Shown in pieces: positions 32,662-34,849 of a stretch of 34,849 bases of DNA. The position numbers and the translations under genes are program-made. The stretch covers positions 1 through 34,849 of the forward strand of contig CAYWMN010000004.1 of assembly GCA_964459065.1 (NCBI GenBank). The letters run 5' to 3'. The notes below the pieces were generated by a model. That model had not been told where the DNA came from and did not search any database. It saw nothing but the letters and a program-made list of their open reading frames with translations. The first letter of the stretch is position 1. Every line of letters starts with the position of its first letter. Source of the DNA: JAMCXS01 sp964459065 (GTDB lineage: Bacteria > Acidobacteriota > Terriglobia > UBA7540).

Positions 32662-34554
32662 ATGCAACGAGGATTCATGGTACAAATTTGCCTGCTGATT
32701 TTTGCTTTTGGCGCCGGGCTCTCAAATCTTCCAGCGCAGGCAAACAATGGGAAAAGACCGGCAGACGCAGCGAATGAAGTGACCGTTCAATGGCCTGCGG
32801 GTCCGGCGCGCGATTCCGTGCCGGCGTGGGCGCGTCCGGGCCTGATCCGCTTCGCTCGATGGGATGGCGGCCGTCTTGAGAGCGTGAAGGGCATTCTCTC
32901 CGGCTGGCCTAACTTTTGGCCTCCCAATCCCGATGTCATTTACACCACCAGCAATTGGTATGACCCGCGCACGATCCAACTGCTGCATCAGGCGGGCATC
33001 AACATGATCTGGGTGACCTTCAGCAACGGGTTTTCCAATCAAACCGAGAAGCTGAATCAGGAGCAACTAGCCCGTTACATCGCCGAGTGTCACCGCCAGG
33101 GTATTCATGTGATGGCGTATGAGTCGATCACGAATATGTTCTGGCAGGACATGGACCGGCATGTTCCCGAATCGCGCAACTGGCGCAGAATCGGCAGCAA
33201 TGGCAAGCCGGTCCCTTACTCCGCCGCGGCGTACAAGAAACTCGGGTACGTCAGCCGATATCTGGCCAACCTGCAGAATCTCGAATGGCAGGCTTATCTG
33301 CGCAAGCGTGTGGACCTGGCGATCAATGCCGGAGCGGACGGGATCAGCTACGACAACAACATCGTTCCCCAACTCGCGGAACTGGTGAATGCTTATCACA
33401 TGCTTTACCAGTACGGCGCGCGCCGCAAGAAGAATTTCCTGTTGATGGGGAACTTCCACCAGAACGCCTATGTTTTGAACCGCCTGACGAATTGCATGAC
33501 CACCGAGGATGGCACAGAACCCGGACTCTACGACGCCGCGCGCCTTCGCAAGCCATCGGATAAAAATTACTTTTTGCCGGTTGGTGGGAAATATGTGGTG
33601 GACAATGTGGGGCTGTTCCGGTTGCTCCACACATTATCGCAAGGCTGGAAGCCCAACTTCGTTGAAGACGGGCATCGGGAATACGGGTCGCGCCTGACAC
33701 ATTCGATGTCGCCCCGGCGGCAGGAACTGGCGCTGGCCGAGGCCATGAGCTTTGGAGTTTCGGAAGAGTTGTTTGTCGAAGACGCCTTTGCCACCCAGTT
33801 GTGGAACCACGATCCGCAGGCGATGGCGGTTTGGAAGGGCATTGGGAAATACAACCGCTTTTTCCAGGACCATGCGCAGTATTATGCGGGCGCGGAATCT
33901 GTGGCTCCGGTCGCGGTGGTCCTGGATGATTCGAGCCGCGGTGTTTCTGTGCTGGACGGGTTGGCGGCCCGCAATGTTCTTTTCAACGTTCTCTACGCGA
34001 GGGATCTTTCGCCGCGCGTGCTGACCCGCTATTCGGCCGTGGCCGTCCTAACGGCTGACCGTGTGAGCGACAAATCGCTTGCCGCCATGGAAGAGTATGT
34101 TCGCCGCGGAGGCAAACTGTTGGTTGCCGGCAAAGCGGCCAGTCTTGACGGGCGGGGCCGGCCCAGAGGGCGGCCGGCGTTTTTCGGCCGCGACATTGGG
34201 AAAGGCAAGAGCGACTACTTCAATCAAATTCCGCCGGTCGACAAGCTGGCGGATATTCTGCGGGCAGCGGCGGTCACCAGGCTGCCCGCTCTCGAATCTT
34301 CGCCGGGAGTTATCTATAACGTTGCCCGGCAGCCCGGGAGCAGACGCCTGATTGTCCACTTGTTAAACTACCGCCCTGCCGCGGTCCAAAAGATCCGAAT
34401 CATTTTGCACGGAAAGTATCGAAGCGCGACCCTGCTGTCTCCGGACATGCCCCGGGCGCAATCACTCTCCGTTGCCGGTTCTTCCCGCCGTTCCGGGGAG
34501 GTGGTGACAATTCCGAGCTTGAAGACCTATGCCATACTGGTTTTAAGTTCGTAG
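32662..34554 (+). CDS. Secreted glycoside-hydrolase-like protein with beta-galactosidase-trimerisation-like domain
   Basis: The 630-residue product begins with a signal peptide ending near LPAQA (residue 26). The ATG at 32662 has GGGG seven bases upstream; the ATG at 32677 behind CGAGGA is equally possible. Residues about 60-390 look like a TIM barrel: AGINMIWVTFSNGF, GIHVMAYESITN near 147-158 and AGADGISYDNN at 223-233, with Asp231 at a catalytic-strand position. Residues about 410-500 resemble the class-I-amidotransferase-like trimerisation domain of GH42 enzymes (YSAVAVLTADRVSDKSLAAM, RRGGKLLVAG). A C-terminal beta domain follows. The GH family is not recognised, and the activity is inferred. 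Confidence 0.7.
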   Translation: MQRGFMVQICLLIFAFGAGLSNLPAQANNGKRPADAANEVTVQWPAGPARDSVPAWARPGLIRFARWDGGRLESVKGILSGWPNFWPPNPDVIYTTSNWYDPRTIQLLHQAGINMIWVTFSNGFSNQTEKLNQEQLARYIAECHRQGIHVMAYESITNMFWQDMDRHVPESRNWRRIGSNGKPVPYSAAAYKKLGYVSRYLANLQNLEWQAYLRKRVDLAINAGADGISYDNNIVPQLAELVNAYHMLYQYGARRKKNFLLMGNFHQNAYVLNRLTNCMTTEDGTEPGLYDAARLRKPSDKNYFLPVGGKYVVDNVGLFRLLHTLSQGWKPNFVEDGHREYGSRLTHSMSPRRQELALAEAMSFGVSEELFVEDAFATQLWNHDPQAMAVWKGIGKYNRFFQDHAQYYAGAESVAPVAVVLDDSSRGVSVLDGLAARNVLFNVLYARDLSPRVLTRYSAVAVLTADRVSDKSLAAMEEYVRRGGKLLVAGKAASLDGRGRPRGRPAFFGRDIGKGKSDYFNQIPPVDKLADILRAAAVTRLPALESSPGVIYNVARQPGSRRLIVHLLNYRPAAVQKIRIILHGKYRSATLLSPDMPRAQSLSVAGSSRRSGEVVTIPSLKTYAILVLSS

Positions 34555-34633
34555 CTGGCGCGGGCCGAAAGCCGGCGTCAAAGGCGGAAGATTCATCCAC
34601 AGACGGAATCCAGACAAAGGAAGGTGAAACGAA

Positions 34634-34849
34634 ATGGAAGATAACGCGAACAAGAGAGAACTGAATTCTTCTGCCGCGGCCGGGGAGGCTGTGGGGGCTC
34701 CCGCCATAGCAGGAGCCGCCGACAAGTCGGGCTCCAGGCGTCCGGTGATCGGGACGGGCGAACACACCTATGAGGTCTTTCATGATTGGGGAGAGTTGCC
34801 CGCGAACATCCGCTATGGGAATACCCACGGCGTGAGGGTTGACCGCAAC
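34634..34849 (+). CDS. NHL/6-bladed beta-propeller protein (5' part, cut by window end)
   Basis: An ATG at 34634 behind AAGGAAGGTGA opens a frame that runs to the last base (72 codons seen). After a 35-residue Ala/Ser-rich leader comes GEHTYEVFHDWGELPANIRY and then GNTHGVRVDRN. This opening is typical of exported NHL-repeat propellers of the peptidylglycine-lyase type found in Planctomycetes and Acidobacteria. No signal peptide is visible, and the rest of the protein lies outside the window. Confidence 0.6.
   Translation, partial: MEDNANKRELNSSAAAGEAVGAPAIAGAADKSGSRRPVIGTGEHTYEVFHDWGELPANIRYGNTHGVRVDRN

Overview
The window looks like a chromosomal segment of a free-living, GC-rich Gram-negative bacterium, most likely Acidobacteriota. 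The support is a mix of features: a bifunctional aroDE, a citramalate route to isoleucine, many Sec- or Tat-exported hydrolases, a predicted outer-membrane beta-barrel, and a secreted protein (30528-31286) whose C-terminal block resembles proteins I associate with acidobacterial genomes. The assignment is inference; there is no rRNA or other marker gene here. I see no insertion sequence, prophage, CRISPR array, convincing tRNA or integration site. The segment is mostly core metabolism with scattered accessory exported proteins.

Layout. 1-2038: the tail of an upstream frame, a beta-barrel protein and a DUF4410-like exported protein with three internal repeats. 2127-3956 (minus): beta-carbonic anhydrase, then a translationally coupled cbiX-like chelatase and ferredoxin-NADP-reductase-like pair. 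4195-7220 (minus): a small membrane protein, then the sucC-sucD-ndk operon, followed by a strong hairpin. 7487-12950: trpD (+), a DPP-IV-type peptidase (-) and a secreted TIM-barrel glycosidase-like protein (+). 13057-19120: trpG (-), a Tat-exported sugar isomerase/epimerase and a GNAT acetyltransferase (+), a tandem alpha/beta hydrolase (-) and trpE (-). 19193-21918 (minus): mscS, an open frame with no start codon, and aroDE. 22014-25719: a small ORF and a Nudix hydrolase (+), a compact minus-strand transcription unit that looks like a structured small RNA (22842-23064), a GT2 glycosyltransferase, an HSL-family esterase and pcm (-). 25966-31286 (plus): cimA, an exported PQQ-type propeller protein, an FAH-family enzyme and a secreted protein. 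31345-32208 (-): a HAD phosphatase. 32662 to the end (+): a second secreted glycosidase-like protein and the start of an NHL-type propeller protein.

Functionally, several genes feed amino-acid synthesis (aroDE, trpE, trpG, trpD, cimA), but the trp genes are scattered rather than in one operon. sucCD and ndk tie the TCA cycle to nucleotide triphosphates. The exported peptidase, esterases and glycosidase-like proteins suggest a scavenger of polymers and peptides.

The least expected object is the small RNA candidate at 22842-23064 (minus). It has a near-consensus sigma70 promoter with a 17-bp spacer, a perfect 13-nt match to the anti-Shine-Dalgarno tail of 16S rRNA within about ten bases of the predicted 5' end, a 13-codon ORF placed correctly behind it, four short hairpins and a textbook intrinsic terminator. 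No downstream gene lies on that strand.
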